Assembly (NCBI GenBank): GCA_002205125.1
Contig: NIOE01000022.1
Coordinates: 1 to 41,745, forward strand
Direction: 5' to 3'
Origin: Roseateles noduli
Lineage (GTDB): Bacteria > Pseudomonadota > Gammaproteobacteria > Burkholderiales > Burkholderiaceae_C
Length of the DNA stretch: 41,745 nucleotides
Shown here: positions 7,324-16,986 of the stretch, piece by piece
Layout of the letters: each line of letters starts with the position of its first letter
How positions within the stretch are numbered: the stretch's first letter is position 1
The notes under the pieces: generated by a model
Databases searched by the model: none
What the model was told of the DNA's origin: nothing
Seen by the model: only the letters and a program-made list of their open reading frames with translations
Made by a program: the position numbers and the translations under genes

Positions 7324-8142
7324 ATGCCTGTCGATCCTCAACTCCGCGCGCTGGATATCGAGATCCCCACCCAGCCGGACGTGCTGGTCAAGCTCTCGCT
7401 GCTGATGGCCGACGAGGACATCGACCTGCAAGCCGTCTCCGGCCTGGTGGAGACCGACATGGCCCTGGCGGCCGCCGTGCTGAAGGCGGTCAACTCGTCG
7501 CTGTACGGCCTGCGCGGCCGGGTGCAGACGGTGCACCAGGCGCTGACCTACCTGGGCATGCGCGAGGTCGCCGCGATCACTTTCGAGATGGGCCTGCGCG
7601 CCGCCTTCCCGCCGGCCGTCGAGCTGGAACCGGTCTGGACCCGCGCCGCCAAGCGCGGCCTGCTGATGGGCCGCATGGGCCAGATGCTGGGCGTCGATCC
7701 GTGGGCAGCACACTCGGCGGGCCTGTTCGAGGAATGCGGCAAAGCGGTGCTCTACCGCCATGCGCCGGGGCACTACCCGGCAATGCTGCGCGCCACCAGC
7801 AGCGACAAGGAACTGGTCCAGCTGGAACACACCGCCTTCGGCGTCAGCCACGACGCGCTGGGCGCGGCGCTGTGCGAGAGCTGGGGGCTGGCGCCTGCGG
7901 CGGTCGCCAGCGTGCGCTATCACGTGCAGCTGCAGCATGACCTGGTGATGCCGGAGGCGATGCAGCGCCGCGGTGTCGGTGCGATCTCGCTGGTCGCGTG
8001 GACGCTGATGAACAAGCCGGAAGCGCTCGACGAGACGGTGATGGAGATTGCACCGCAGGCGCAGCTCGACGAGACGCTGATGCTGCGCGCTGCGCGCCGC
8101 GTTGAAGAGCAGCTGCAGCAGGCCGAATCCCGCGGCCGCTGA
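7324..8142 (+). CDS. HDOD domain signalling protein
   Basis: A 272-residue cytoplasmic protein made almost wholly of an HDOD domain, a relative of the HD phosphohydrolases that lacks the catalytic metal site. Recognisable parts are IPTQPDVLVKLSLLMADEDIDL, the helix VSGLVETDMALAAAVLKAVNSSLYG, and RVQTVHQALTYLGMREVAAI, which is the family hallmark. HDOD proteins act as non-enzymatic scaffolds in signalling, motility and biofilm control, often near c-di-GMP enzymes. A membrane diguanylate cyclase lies immediately downstream on the opposite strand, which fits but proves nothing. The ATG at 7324 was preferred to an upstream in-frame ATG because the domain starts there. Confidence 0.88.
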   Translation: MPVDPQLRALDIEIPTQPDVLVKLSLLMADEDIDLQAVSGLVETDMALAAAVLKAVNSSLYGLRGRVQTVHQALTYLGMREVAAITFEMGLRAAFPPAVELEPVWTRAAKRGLLMGRMGQMLGVDPWAAHSAGLFEECGKAVLYRHAPGHYPAMLRATSSDKELVQLEHTAFGVSHDALGAALCESWGLAPAAVASVRYHVQLQHDLVMPEAMQRRGVGAISLVAWTLMNKPEALDETVMEIAPQAQLDETLMLRAARRVEEQLQQAESRGR

Positions 8143-8160
8143 TCACGAGGTCACGTCACC

Positions 8161-9459
8161 TCACGACGCGAGGCAGAGCCGGTCGCGTCCCATGTGCTTG
8201 GCGAGGTAGAGCGCCTCGTCCGCCGCCTGCAGCAGCGCTTGCGGGCTCAGATAGGGGTGACCCGGCTGCGAAGCCGCCAGGCCCGCGCTGATCGTCACGA
8301 TGCCGTCCTCCGACGTGCCGCCCGGCAGCGCGCCATGCGGCACCGCGAGGGCGCGCCAGCTCTCGCGCAGCGTTTCGAGCAGACCTTGCGCCGAGTCGAT
8401 GTCGAGCCCGGGCAGCAGCACCGCGAACTCCTCGCCGCCCAGACGGGCGACGAGATCGGTGTCGCGCTGGAAGTGCTCGGCGAGCAGCCGTGCGAGTCGC
8501 CGCAGCACTTCATCGCCGGCGCCGCGGCCGTGGTGCTCGTTGAACGGCTTGAGATGGTCGACGTCGAGGATCGCCAGCGCCAGCCGCCCCTGATCGCGCT
8601 GGGCGCGTTTGAACTCCCGCCGCAGCGCGGCATCGAACTCACGCCGATTGGCGATGCCCGTCAGCGCGTCGTGGCGTTCCATCGACGCCAGCTCGCGCCG
8701 CTTCGCCTCCAGGGAGCGCTCCGCCTGCTGCAGCGCGCGGTGCTGGCGGGCGATCTCTTCCCGTAGCTCTCGCCCGCGCGACTGCTCCCGGTGCAGTTCG
8801 TCGCCCAGCGAGGTCCGGACATGGTCGAGCGCCTGCTCCAGCTGCAGCAGTTCTCGCGGGCGCGGTTCGCCGGGTTCGAGCCAGGTCAGCGACTGCGGCG
8901 GCAACGTGGGATCGAAGCGGCTGGCCTGCTCGGACAGATGGCTCAGCTGCCGCAGCAGCCAGCGGTCGAGCATGAGCGCGGCGATCAGGCCGAGCGCCGT
9001 CGCCAGGGACAGGTGAATCAGGGCGGAGCGCAGCAGCGGATCGCGTCGCAGCGTGTCGCCGACCGTCGAGGCCGAGGCCTGCAATCGCAGTTCGCCGCTG
9101 CCGGCGAGCGAGAACTCGGCGCTGTGACCCGCTTCCCCGTCGTCATCGGACAGCGCGCGGAACTGCTCGCCGTTGTGCGTACGCAGTTCGACGCGGCGCA
9201 GGTTGTGGCGGGTGAGGATGTGATGCAGCAGGCCGTTCAGCGCTTCGGGCCGCTCCAGTCGTTGCTGGAAGCTGTAGGCCAGCGGTCCCGCGTAGAGGAG
9301 CGGGATGGCGCTCAACTCGGCGTCGGCCTCGGCGGCGCGGCGCTGCGTGGTCTCGCGCAGCTGCCAGCCGCTGGACAACGCGACCAGCAGCAGTCCGAGC
9401 ACGAACAGCGCCAGCAGCGGGCGGGCGCCCACCGAGAGGCGGATGGCTTTCTGGATCAT
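8161..9459 (-). CDS. membrane diguanylate cyclase (GGDEF)
   Basis: A 432-residue sensor enzyme. The first transmembrane helix is at about residues 13-33 (LLALFVLGLLLVALSSGW). A periplasmic region of about 110 residues follows, then a second helix near 146-168 (LIHLSLATALGLIAALML). Next come a HAMP-like segment and a long coiled coil rich in Glu and Arg, and finally a GGDEF domain at about 265-430. The active site reads GGEEF (about 341), an accepted active variant. An RxxD inhibitory site (RDTD) lies exactly five residues upstream, so product inhibition by c-di-GMP is expected. The protein should make c-di-GMP from two GTP in response to an unknown periplasmic cue. The periplasmic part has no sensor fold I recognise. 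It is convergent with the HDOD gene, 18 bp apart, and divergent from the outer-membrane protein gene. Confidence 0.93.
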   Translation of the reverse strand: MIQKAIRLSVGARPLLALFVLGLLLVALSSGWQLRETTQRRAAEADAELSAIPLLYAGPLAYSFQQRLERPEALNGLLHHILTRHNLRRVELRTHNGEQFRALSDDDGEAGHSAEFSLAGSGELRLQASASTVGDTLRRDPLLRSALIHLSLATALGLIAALMLDRWLLRQLSHLSEQASRFDPTLPPQSLTWLEPGEPRPRELLQLEQALDHVRTSLGDELHREQSRGRELREEIARQHRALQQAERSLEAKRRELASMERHDALTGIANRREFDAALRREFKRAQRDQGRLALAILDVDHLKPFNEHHGRGAGDEVLRRLARLLAEHFQRDTDLVARLGGEEFAVLLPGLDIDSAQGLLETLRESWRALAVPHGALPGGTSEDGIVTISAGLAASQPGHPYLSPQALLQAADEALYLAKHMGRDRLCLAS

Positions 9460-9619
9460 GCGTGGATGCCGAGCTTGCGACGGAAGTCGCGCTATACACC
9501 GTCAAGTCATCGTCGGGCCATTGTGCCGAGCCGTGTCCGCTGGTTTCCCCGGGGAAACTCCAAGGAGGGACGGGTCTCAGAATGGCCCCCCACCAAACCA
9601 GGGGAGGCAAGGGAAGGCG

Positions 9620-10288
9620 ATGAGACGAACAGCGGTGGCCGCGTGGCTCCTGTCCGCGGCCGGCGCGGTCTGCGCCGATCCGGGTTACTACCTCGTGCGT
9701 CCGTACAGCGAGGCCGGTCAGGCCACGCTGGATCTGCGCTACTGGCATGTGGATCCGCCGGACGAGGCGCCGACGCTGTGGCCCGAGATCGGCCTGCGCT
9801 ACGGCGTGAACTCGCGATGGAGCACCGAGCTGCTGCTGAGCTGGATCGGTCCGACGCTGCACGAGCAGACCTTGAGTTCGATCAACTGGGTCAACCAGAT
9901 CCTGTTCACGCAGGGCGACACGCCCTATGACCTGGGCCTGCATGTGCAGGTCATCCGCAACCGTGGGCAGGGCAACGCGATGGAGGTGGGGCCGATCTTC
10001 CAGACCGAATGGGGGATGACGCAGCTCAACCTGAACGTCTTCTTCACCCATGACGCGGGCGCGCGCCGTCAGAACCTGACGAAGCTCCAGTGGCAGGCCT
10101 TGCATCGATGGCAGCCGGGATGGCGCCTCGGCGTCCAGGGCTTCGCGGAGCCGAAGTCGTGGCGCGCCGGACCCGTCGTCCGGTTCGACCTCGGCGGGCA
10201 CGCGGAGCTGACGGCGGCCTACCTCTGGGGGAACACCTACCGCAGCCGTGGGGACATGCTGAGCGCCGCCCTCCAGGTCGGATTCTGA
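9620..10288 (+). CDS. outer-membrane beta-barrel-like protein
   Basis: A 222-residue protein with a signal peptide (MRRTAVAAWLLSAAGAVCA). Alternating polar and aromatic residues follow in strand-like stretches (QATLDLRYWHV, WSTELLLSWIG, NLNVFFTHDA, ELTAAYLWGNTYRS), and the C-terminal residue is Phe (LQVGF), typical of Bam-assembled outer-membrane proteins. I do not recognise the family; the shape is that of a small barrel or a porin-like protein. A purine-rich ribosome site (GGAGGCAAGGGAAGG) precedes the ATG. It shares a 160-bp divergent promoter region with the diguanylate cyclase gene, which may mean co-regulation. Confidence 0.72.
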   Translation: MRRTAVAAWLLSAAGAVCADPGYYLVRPYSEAGQATLDLRYWHVDPPDEAPTLWPEIGLRYGVNSRWSTELLLSWIGPTLHEQTLSSINWVNQILFTQGDTPYDLGLHVQVIRNRGQGNAMEVGPIFQTEWGMTQLNLNVFFTHDAGARRQNLTKLQWQALHRWQPGWRLGVQGFAEPKSWRAGPVVRFDLGGHAELTAAYLWGNTYRSRGDMLSAALQVGF

Positions 10289-10342
10289 AACCTAGAATCC
10301 GCTCGCCCCGTTCACCTTCATTCCGAAGGTGCGCGAGGCAGC

Positions 10343-10505
10343 GTTCTCAGGGCGGGGTGGAAGTCCCCACCGGCGGTATCCGTGGCGCGGTCGACAGACC
10401 GACGATCGCGGGAGCCCGCGAGCGCCCGGCACCGCCCTTGTGGTGCCGGGGTCAGCAGACCTGGTGAGAGGCCAGGGCCGACGGTCACAGTCCGGATGAA
10501 AGAGA
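10343..10505 (+). ncRNA. FMN riboswitch (RFN element)
   Basis: The conserved segments occur in the right order: TTCTCAGGGCGGGGTGGAAG, then CCCCACCGGCGGTA, AGCCCGCGAGCG, CAGCAGACCTGGTG, and finally GCCGACGGTCACAGTCCGGATGAAAGAGA-like sequence ending near 10505. A variable stem (CCCGGCACC...GGTGCCGGG) occupies the middle. This is the standard flavin mononucleotide aptamer. It lies 110 nt upstream of the lumazine synthase gene, so FMN should repress it. Confidence 0.96.
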
Positions 10506-10532
10506 TCGCGTCCATCGTCGGCCTCGCGGGCC

Positions 10533-10556
10533 GGCGCAAGCGTTCGCGCCTGCGCC
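10533..10556 (+). promoter_or_regulatory. UUCG-capped hairpin in riboswitch expression platform
   Basis: A 10-bp stem, GGCGCAAGCG / CGCCTGCGCC with one A-C mismatch, closed by a TTCG tetraloop. It lies between the FMN aptamer and the ribH start codon. There is no T run after it, so control is more likely at translation, or through Rho, than by intrinsic termination. Confidence 0.55.
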
Positions 10557-10615
10557 GCCGGGCGGCCGCGCTGTGCGTGCGCGCCCTGATTCATCGTCTC
10601 AACCGAAGGGTTCAC

Positions 10616-11098
10616 ATGAATCAGACCAACCTCCACTCCCCCTCCTCCGCCGCTCCCCGCGTGGCCATCGTGTCAGCGAGCTGGCATGCCGACCTGGTCG
10701 GCCGATGTCGCGAGGCCGCGATCCGTGGACTCGAAGCGAGCGGGCCCGTCCGCATCGAGACCTTCGAGGTCCCCGGTGCGTTCGAGATCCCGCTCCATGC
10801 AATGAAGCTCGCGCGCAGCGGGCAGTTCGATGCGGTGCTCGCCTGCGCGCTCGTGGTCGACGGCGGGATCTACCGCCATGACTTCGTGGCGCACGCGGTG
10901 ATCGACGGCCTCATGCGGGTGCAGCTCGATACCGGCGTGCCGGTGTTCTCGGCGGTGCTCACGCCGCTGGCGTTCCACGAGCACGCGACGCACCACGGGT
11001 TCTTCCATGAGCACCTGGTGACCAAGGGCACCGAGCTCGCCAGCGCCTGCCGGGCAACGCTCGCGGCCTTGCGAAAGCTGGATGCGCTGAGCGCTTGA
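10616..11098 (+). CDS. ribH: 6,7-dimethyl-8-ribityllumazine synthase, type II
   Basis: A 160-residue protein catalysing the penultimate step of riboflavin synthesis, the condensation of 5-amino-6-ribitylaminouracil with 3,4-dihydroxy-2-butanone 4-phosphate. Family landmarks are VAIVSASWHADLV, the substrate loop FEVPGAFEIP, and ALVVDGGIYRHDFVAHAVIDGLM with the catalytic His. The pattern VFSAVLTPLAFHEH...FFHEHLVTKG is that of decameric type II enzymes (RibH2), not the icosahedral housekeeping RibH1, which has GAVIRG and LTTEN-like motifs. No other rib gene is adjacent. The upstream FMN riboswitch indicates feedback control. GAAGGG before the ATG is the probable ribosome site. Confidence 0.93.
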   Translation: MNQTNLHSPSSAAPRVAIVSASWHADLVGRCREAAIRGLEASGPVRIETFEVPGAFEIPLHAMKLARSGQFDAVLACALVVDGGIYRHDFVAHAVIDGLMRVQLDTGVPVFSAVLTPLAFHEHATHHGFFHEHLVTKGTELASACRATLAALRKLDALSA

Positions 11099-11236
11099 GC
11101 GCGCGGGTGAGCGTCTGAGCGTCTGAGCGAGGGCGCTCTTCATGCCATCGCCAGGCGCGGCCCTGCACAGGATAGGAGGCCTCGCGTCCGCGAACCTCCC
11201 ACCCTGTTCCGGGCCCAGTGACAGTTGTGGCGCGCG

Positions 11237-12178
11237 CTACAAGCGCGTGGCTGCAGCGGCCAGTCGGAGCGAGGTCACGAACCTCCGCGGCCGGCCGGTC
11301 ACCGGATCGATGAAGGCGATCTCGCGCGCGAGCAGCTGCAGCGGACACGTGAAGTCCACGACGTCCTCGACAGGCTGCAGCACCGGATAGATGCGGTCGC
11401 CCTCGATGGGCAGACCCAGCGCGCACAGCTGCGCTCTCAGCTGATGCTTCACGCCGCTGTGCGGACGCAGTTCGTAGCGGGCGCGATCAGCACCCAGACG
11501 CTCGATCAGCGCAATGCGCGTGCGCGCATTCGGCACGGCCGTCTCGTCGTCGACGGTGCGCATCTGCATGAAGTCGACGGCGTGCTCTTCCAAGCGGCTC
11601 TCATAGTCCAGCGGCAGTCGTGCGCCGACGTCGTCGCGCCACGGCGCGATGGCTTCGTAGACTTTCTCGACGTCACGATCGCGGAACAGCCGTTGATACG
11701 CGTCCCGCGTGGCCGGCTGCACCGAGAACAAGGTCAATCCCGCCGTCTCGCGGTCGAGCCGGTGCACCGGACTCAGATCGGCCAGACCGGTCTCCCGGCG
11801 CAGTCGCGTGAGCAGCGTCTGCTGCACGTAACGACCCTTGGGCGTGACCGGCAGGAAGTGCGGCTTGTCGGCGACCAGCAGGTGATCGTCGAGGTGCAGG
11901 ATGCGGGCCTCGAAAGGCACCTGCGGCTCGTCGTCCAGCCAGCGCCAGTAGTAGAGGCGACGCTGAGCGCGATAGGGCGCATCGGGAGACAGCGTCGCGC
12001 CGGTGTCGTCGAGCACGTCGCCGCGCGCCATGCGCGCCGACCAGTCCTCGCGCGCGACCAGCGGCAGCCGCTCGGCGAGGAAGTCCAGCACCAGCGTCCA
12101 TGCGCCCGGCGGGCAGGCAAGCGCGCTGGCGGCGACACCGTCGCGCAGCGGCAGGGAGAGTTTCGGCGGACGGGCCAT
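11237..12178 (-). CDS. RluA-family pseudouridine synthase
   Basis: A 313-residue enzyme that isomerises uridine in structured RNA (rRNA or tRNA). The catalytic motif is HRLDRETAGL (Asp at about residue 142), preceded by the typical ILHLDDHLLVADKPHFLPVTP strand-loop and followed by the RIALIE and HSGVKHQLRAQLCALGLPI segments conserved in the RluA group. The N-terminal 80 residues are not a clear S4 domain (LAERLPLVAREDWSARMARGDV is S4-like), so the exact RNA target is unknown. It converges on ribH with a 138-bp gap containing short GAGCGTCT direct repeats. The ATG at 12178 lies 29 bp after the stop of the upstream binding-protein gene, so the two may be co-transcribed. Confidence 0.9.
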   Translation of the reverse strand: MARPPKLSLPLRDGVAASALACPPGAWTLVLDFLAERLPLVAREDWSARMARGDVLDDTGATLSPDAPYRAQRRLYYWRWLDDEPQVPFEARILHLDDHLLVADKPHFLPVTPKGRYVQQTLLTRLRRETGLADLSPVHRLDRETAGLTLFSVQPATRDAYQRLFRDRDVEKVYEAIAPWRDDVGARLPLDYESRLEEHAVDFMQMRTVDDETAVPNARTRIALIERLGADRARYELRPHSGVKHQLRAQLCALGLPIEGDRIYPVLQPVEDVVDFTCPLQLLAREIAFIDPVTGRPRRFVTSLRLAAAATRL

Positions 12179-12207
12179 GTCGGGGCGGAGTCAGCGCAGT
12201 ACGCCGT

Positions 12208-13230
12208 TCACTCGATCTGCGCCGGACCCCGCGCGCGCTCGTCGAGGAAGCGGTTCAATCGCTGCAGGTCGTCGGCGTCGATGGGCGCGCCGTTGCGCCA
12301 GCCCTTGATCCACGCCTCGCGCTGCGGATCGGCGGCGAGCTGCCGCACGGCATGATCCATCGCCTCGATCGCACGACGGCCTTCCGGCGTGCGGCTGCAA
12401 CCGGCGGTGGCCATCAGCGTGCTGCGGCCTTCGGCCAGCGGCAGCTTCGCGAGCTCAGGCGCACCCGGATGCGCGGCGTTGTACTCGTCCACCATGACCG
12501 GGTACTCGAGCGTGTAGTCCATGCGCTTGGCGCGGAGCATCGGCAGCAGCTGGGCGCCGCGGCCGGCGACGATCGAACGCGGCGCGCGCTCCGGATTGGC
12601 GGCGAGCAGCTTGTCGATGCGCGGCCCGTAGCTGCGGTCGCGCGGCAGCAGGCCGGTGAGGTCGTTGCGACGTAGAAGATCGGCGAGCTGGAGGGGCTGG
12701 CCGTTGGCCTCGAAGCGCGCGAGATCGCCGCGCCGCACGATCACGTGGATCTGCCTCGACATCATCGCGGGGTGCAGCGAGGTGAAGTAGAGCCACTGCA
12801 GCCGCTCGGGCGTGCGCACGTGCAGCACGGAGCACAGCGTCTCGCCCTGTCGCACCTGGGCTTCGAAGCGGGGCAGGCTGAGTTCGACGAACTCGTGCCG
12901 GAACTGCGGCATGCGCTCGATGAGCAGGCGCAGGAAGCCGTCGATCTCGCCCTGGCCGAGGTCCTCGACGCGCTGCGGCGGCTTGCCGTCGCGATAGACG
13001 AAATGGGGAGGCATGTCCTGCACCATCCAGCGCACGAGCGGTGGGGCAGGCGGGGGCGATGGCTGCGCCGCGACAGGCGCAACGGCGCCGAGTGCGCCCA
13101 TCAAGACCAGCGCGCCGAGGAGCCCGGCCTTGAGCTTCGGAGCCGCCAAGGCCAGACAGCCCGCGGCGGCGCGGAGGCGGCGGCGGGCGGACGTCGGGTG
13201 ACGGTCGGAGGTCAGTCGCCCTCGACCCAT
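12208..13230 (-). CDS. periplasmic substrate-binding-like protein
   Basis: A 340-residue protein resembling solute-binding proteins of the type II periplasmic fold, near the TIGR02285 group as far as I can judge. Features include VRWMVQDMPPHFVYRDGKP near the start of the mature part, GEIDGFLRLLIERMP, a RGDLARF hinge region and MRAKRMDYTLEYPVMVDEY. The hydrophobic signal core lies at about residues 36-56 (GLLGALVLMGALGAVAPVAA), after an unusually long basic N-terminus. Either the start is overcalled or a downstream alternative codon is used. It overlaps the murA-like gene by 19 bp on the same strand, indicating shared transcription. The ligand is unknown, and no permease or ATPase is adjacent, so it may be an orphan sensor or binding protein. 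Confidence 0.72.
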   Translation of the reverse strand: MGRGRLTSDRHPTSARRRLRAAAGCLALAAPKLKAGLLGALVLMGALGAVAPVAAQPSPPPAPPLVRWMVQDMPPHFVYRDGKPPQRVEDLGQGEIDGFLRLLIERMPQFRHEFVELSLPRFEAQVRQGETLCSVLHVRTPERLQWLYFTSLHPAMMSRQIHVIVRRGDLARFEANGQPLQLADLLRRNDLTGLLPRDRSYGPRIDKLLAANPERAPRSIVAGRGAQLLPMLRAKRMDYTLEYPVMVDEYNAAHPGAPELAKLPLAEGRSTLMATAGCSRTPEGRRAIEAMDHAVRQLAADPQREAWIKGWRNGAPIDADDLQRLNRFLDERARGPAQIE

Positions 13231-14513
13231 TCCACCTTGGCGCCGAGGCGGGTGATGTTCTCGGCGAACTGCGGATGGGCGCGGCGGACCGGCGTCGCGT
13301 TGCGGATCACGGACTTGCCGGGGATGCTGGCCGCGACCATGAGCAGCGCGATCGCGACGCGGATGATGTAGGGGCTCTCGACCTCGGCGGGGCTGAGCGT
13401 CTTGCCGCCGAAGGTCACCATGCGGTGCGGATCGGACAGGAAGGCGTGGGCACCGAACTTGGACAGCTCGGTGGTCCAGCCCATGGCGCCGTCGTAGACC
13501 TTGTTCCAGAACATCACGCTGCCTTCGGCCTTGACGCCGAGCGCGACGAAGATGGGTAGCAGGTCAACGGGCAGGTAGGGCCAGGGCGCCGCTTCGACCT
13601 TCTGCAGGATGTTGCGGGTGAAGGGTTCCTTGACCTTGAGCTTGCCGTCGACGACGGAGCGGGACCAGCCGTCCTCGTGGATGATCTGGACGCCGAACTT
13701 GGCGAAGGTGCGGTCGATCAGCGGGAACTGCTCAGGCTGGGAGTTCTTGACCCGGACGTCGCCGCCGGTGATGGCGCCCAGCGCGAGGAAGGTGACGATC
13801 TCGTGGAAATCTTCGGCGAAGGTGAATTCGCCGCCGCCCAGGGCCGCGACGCCGTGGATGGTCAGGCGCGAGGTGCCCAGGCCTTCGAGCTTGGCGCCCA
13901 GCATCTGCATGAACTGGCAGAACTCCTGCACATGCGGCTCGCTGGCGGCGTTCATCAGCGTCGAGGTGCCGTGGGCGAGCGCGGCGCAGAGGACGAAGTT
14001 CTCGGTCGTGGTGACGGAGGCGTAGTCGGTCCAGTGGTCGTTGGCGCGCAGCTGGCCCTCGACCTTGACGACCAGGCCGTCGGCGGCGCGGTCGACGTTG
14101 GCGCCGAAGCGCTGGAAGACTTCGACGTGGGGATCGATCTCGCGCGCGCCCAGGGTGCAGCCCTTGACGTCGTCCTCGATGCGGGCGGCGCCGAAGCGCG
14201 CCATCAGGCCGGGGACCAGCATGATGGAGGAGCGCATCTCTTCCGGCAGGTGATCCTTGGCGGGGTCGAAGTGGGTGTCCAGGTGGTGCAGGTCCAGCAC
14301 GCCGCTCTTGAAGTCCACGGACACGCTGCTGCCGAGCTTGCGGAAGACCTCGAGGATCTTCTTGACGTCGGTGATCTCGGGCACGCCGTGCAGCCGGACC
14401 GGCTCGCGCGTGAGCAGGGTGGCGCAGAGGATGGGCAGGACGGCGTTCTTGTTGGCCGAGGGAACGATGCGGCCCTTCAGGGGCGAGCCGCCGTGGACGA
14501 TGAGGTTGGACAT
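13212..14513 (-). CDS. MurA-like enolpyruvyl transferase (divergent paralogue)
   Basis: A 433-residue EPSP-synthase-fold enzyme. MurA transfers enolpyruvate from PEP to UDP-GlcNAc, the first committed step of peptidoglycan synthesis. Catalytic positions are kept: Lys22-Asn23 in SANKNAVLPIL, the fosfomycin-target Cys119 in KGCTLGARE with Arg124, an Asp near 317 (YLPVDLL) and Arg385. However, the C-terminal motif that in typical MurA reads RGYERIxxKL is here RRAHPQFAENI, and the ENRFMH loop is replaced by YDGAMG. It sits away from the murA-hisG-type cluster expected in Burkholderiales, next to a binding-protein gene, so I think it is a second paralogue. It could be a true MurA, or could act on a related nucleotide sugar. 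Confidence 0.85.
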   Translation of the reverse strand: MSNLIVHGGSPLKGRIVPSANKNAVLPILCATLLTREPVRLHGVPEITDVKKILEVFRKLGSSVSVDFKSGVLDLHHLDTHFDPAKDHLPEEMRSSIMLVPGLMARFGAARIEDDVKGCTLGAREIDPHVEVFQRFGANVDRAADGLVVKVEGQLRANDHWTDYASVTTTENFVLCAALAHGTSTLMNAASEPHVQEFCQFMQMLGAKLEGLGTSRLTIHGVAALGGGEFTFAEDFHEIVTFLALGAITGGDVRVKNSQPEQFPLIDRTFAKFGVQIIHEDGWSRSVVDGKLKVKEPFTRNILQKVEAAPWPYLPVDLLPIFVALGVKAEGSVMFWNKVYDGAMGWTTELSKFGAHAFLSDPHRMVTFGGKTLSPAEVESPYIIRVAIALLMVAASIPGKSVIRNATPVRRAHPQFAENITRLGAKVEWVEGD

Positions 14514-14764
14514 GGCCTGGCGCGGGCGCGCGGGTGAAATTCGGTGGACGAGCGCGAATTATCGGGGGTCGCGGGATGGCCCGGCGCTCGAACGGGACAT
14601 GGGATTGCATCTTGCAACGTCGCCCTGCCGCGCGCCAGCGAGCTTGTGTTCCGGCGACGGAGGAAATCCTCCGGAGGCACCGCGCGACATCGTCGCCCGG
14701 AGGCGACGAATGTAGGGAAGTCATGGGCGCCTTGCGAGGAACGCCCTCGCCACAATCCCGCCCC

Positions 14765-15931
<1,167 letters not shown>

Positions 15932-15933
15932 GC

Positions 15934-16788
15934 TCAGCCCTTGGGATCGAGCCGCTTCGCCCGCGCGAGGCGCCAGGCCTCGGCGGGATCGTCGCCGTAG
16001 ACCTCTTCGGCGGTCGTCGTCGTCTCGCGACGATGCGTGTCGATCGCGATCCGCTTGTCGAAGACGAAGCACTCGCCGCGCCAGTCCGCGTCGGCATCGG
16101 GCATCTGCTCGAAGTAGTTGAGGATGCCGCCGTCGAGCTGCCGCACGGTGAGCCCGCGATCGCTCATCCAGCCGGACAGCTTCTCGCAGCGGATGCCGCC
16201 GGTGCAGTACATCGCGACCGTCTTGCCTTCGCGCCGCCAGGCCTCGGCGTGGGCGTCGATGTAGGCCGGGAAGTCGCGGAAGTGCCGCACGCCGGGATCG
16301 ATCGCGCCGTCGAAATGGCCGAGCTCGAATTCGAAGTGGTTGCGGTTGTCGAGCAGGACGACGTCGTCGCGCTTGATCAGTTCGCGCCACTCGCGTGGCG
16401 AGACATGCGTGTCGCGCGTGTCGGCCAGCCCGGTCACGCCGTCCAGGCCGAAGGCGACCAGCTCCGGCTTCTCATGCACCTTCAGCAGCGTGAACGGGCG
16501 CGTCGTGCAGAAGCTGCGCTTGAAGTGCAGGTCGGCGAAGGGCGGCTCGGCGCGCAGCGCGGCCTCGTAGGCATCGAGGGCCTGCGGCAGACCGCCGATC
16601 GCGCCGGTGATGCCCTCAGGAGCGAGGAGCAGGTTGCCGCCGATGGCGCGCCCCAACGCTTCGTTGACGTCCCGCAGCCGCTGCGCGAGCGCCGAAGTGT
16701 CGTCCAGCCGGACGAACTTGTAGAACGAGCTGTGCTCGTGCGCTTGCACTTGCGCTTGCTGCTCGGGAGGTGACGCGGGGGAGGACAT
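15934..16788 (-). CDS. trhO: tRNA uridine(34) hydroxylase (rhodanese-like, YceA family)
   Basis: A 284-residue protein of the TrhO/YceA family, which uses oxygen to hydroxylate uridine 34 of certain tRNAs to ho5U as the first step toward cmo5U or mo5U. An N-terminal acylphosphatase-like domain (FYKFVRLDDT, LLLAPEGITGAIGG) is followed by a rhodanese domain with the catalytic loop CTGGIRCEKLSGWM (Cys at about 195). The C-terminal segment DGGILNYFEQ and ECFVFDKRIAID matches the family. The length is usual. The ATG at 16788 is preferred; a GTG at 16800 is an alternative. It is convergent with the RDD gene and divergent from psd over a roughly 200-bp spacer. Confidence 0.92.
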   Translation of the reverse strand: MSSPASPPEQQAQVQAHEHSSFYKFVRLDDTSALAQRLRDVNEALGRAIGGNLLLAPEGITGAIGGLPQALDAYEAALRAEPPFADLHFKRSFCTTRPFTLLKVHEKPELVAFGLDGVTGLADTRDTHVSPREWRELIKRDDVVLLDNRNHFEFELGHFDGAIDPGVRHFRDFPAYIDAHAEAWRREGKTVAMYCTGGIRCEKLSGWMSDRGLTVRQLDGGILNYFEQMPDADADWRGECFVFDKRIAIDTHRRETTTTAEEVYGDDPAEAWRLARAKRLDPKG

Positions 16789-16986
16789 CGGAGGGAGCAC
16801 GGAGGACGGACGCCGTAAGGCAACAGGGGAAGCACGCGGGAGAACGCGGCAGAACCCCGGAGGACGCGATGGTACCGAGGTCCTACAGCCGCCCGGGAGC
16901 GGCCCGGGAGCAACCCGGGTGCGGGACTCGTACTTGCCCGCCTAGAATCCGCCACTCTTTTTTCGCCCCTGCGGGGGCCCACCGCC

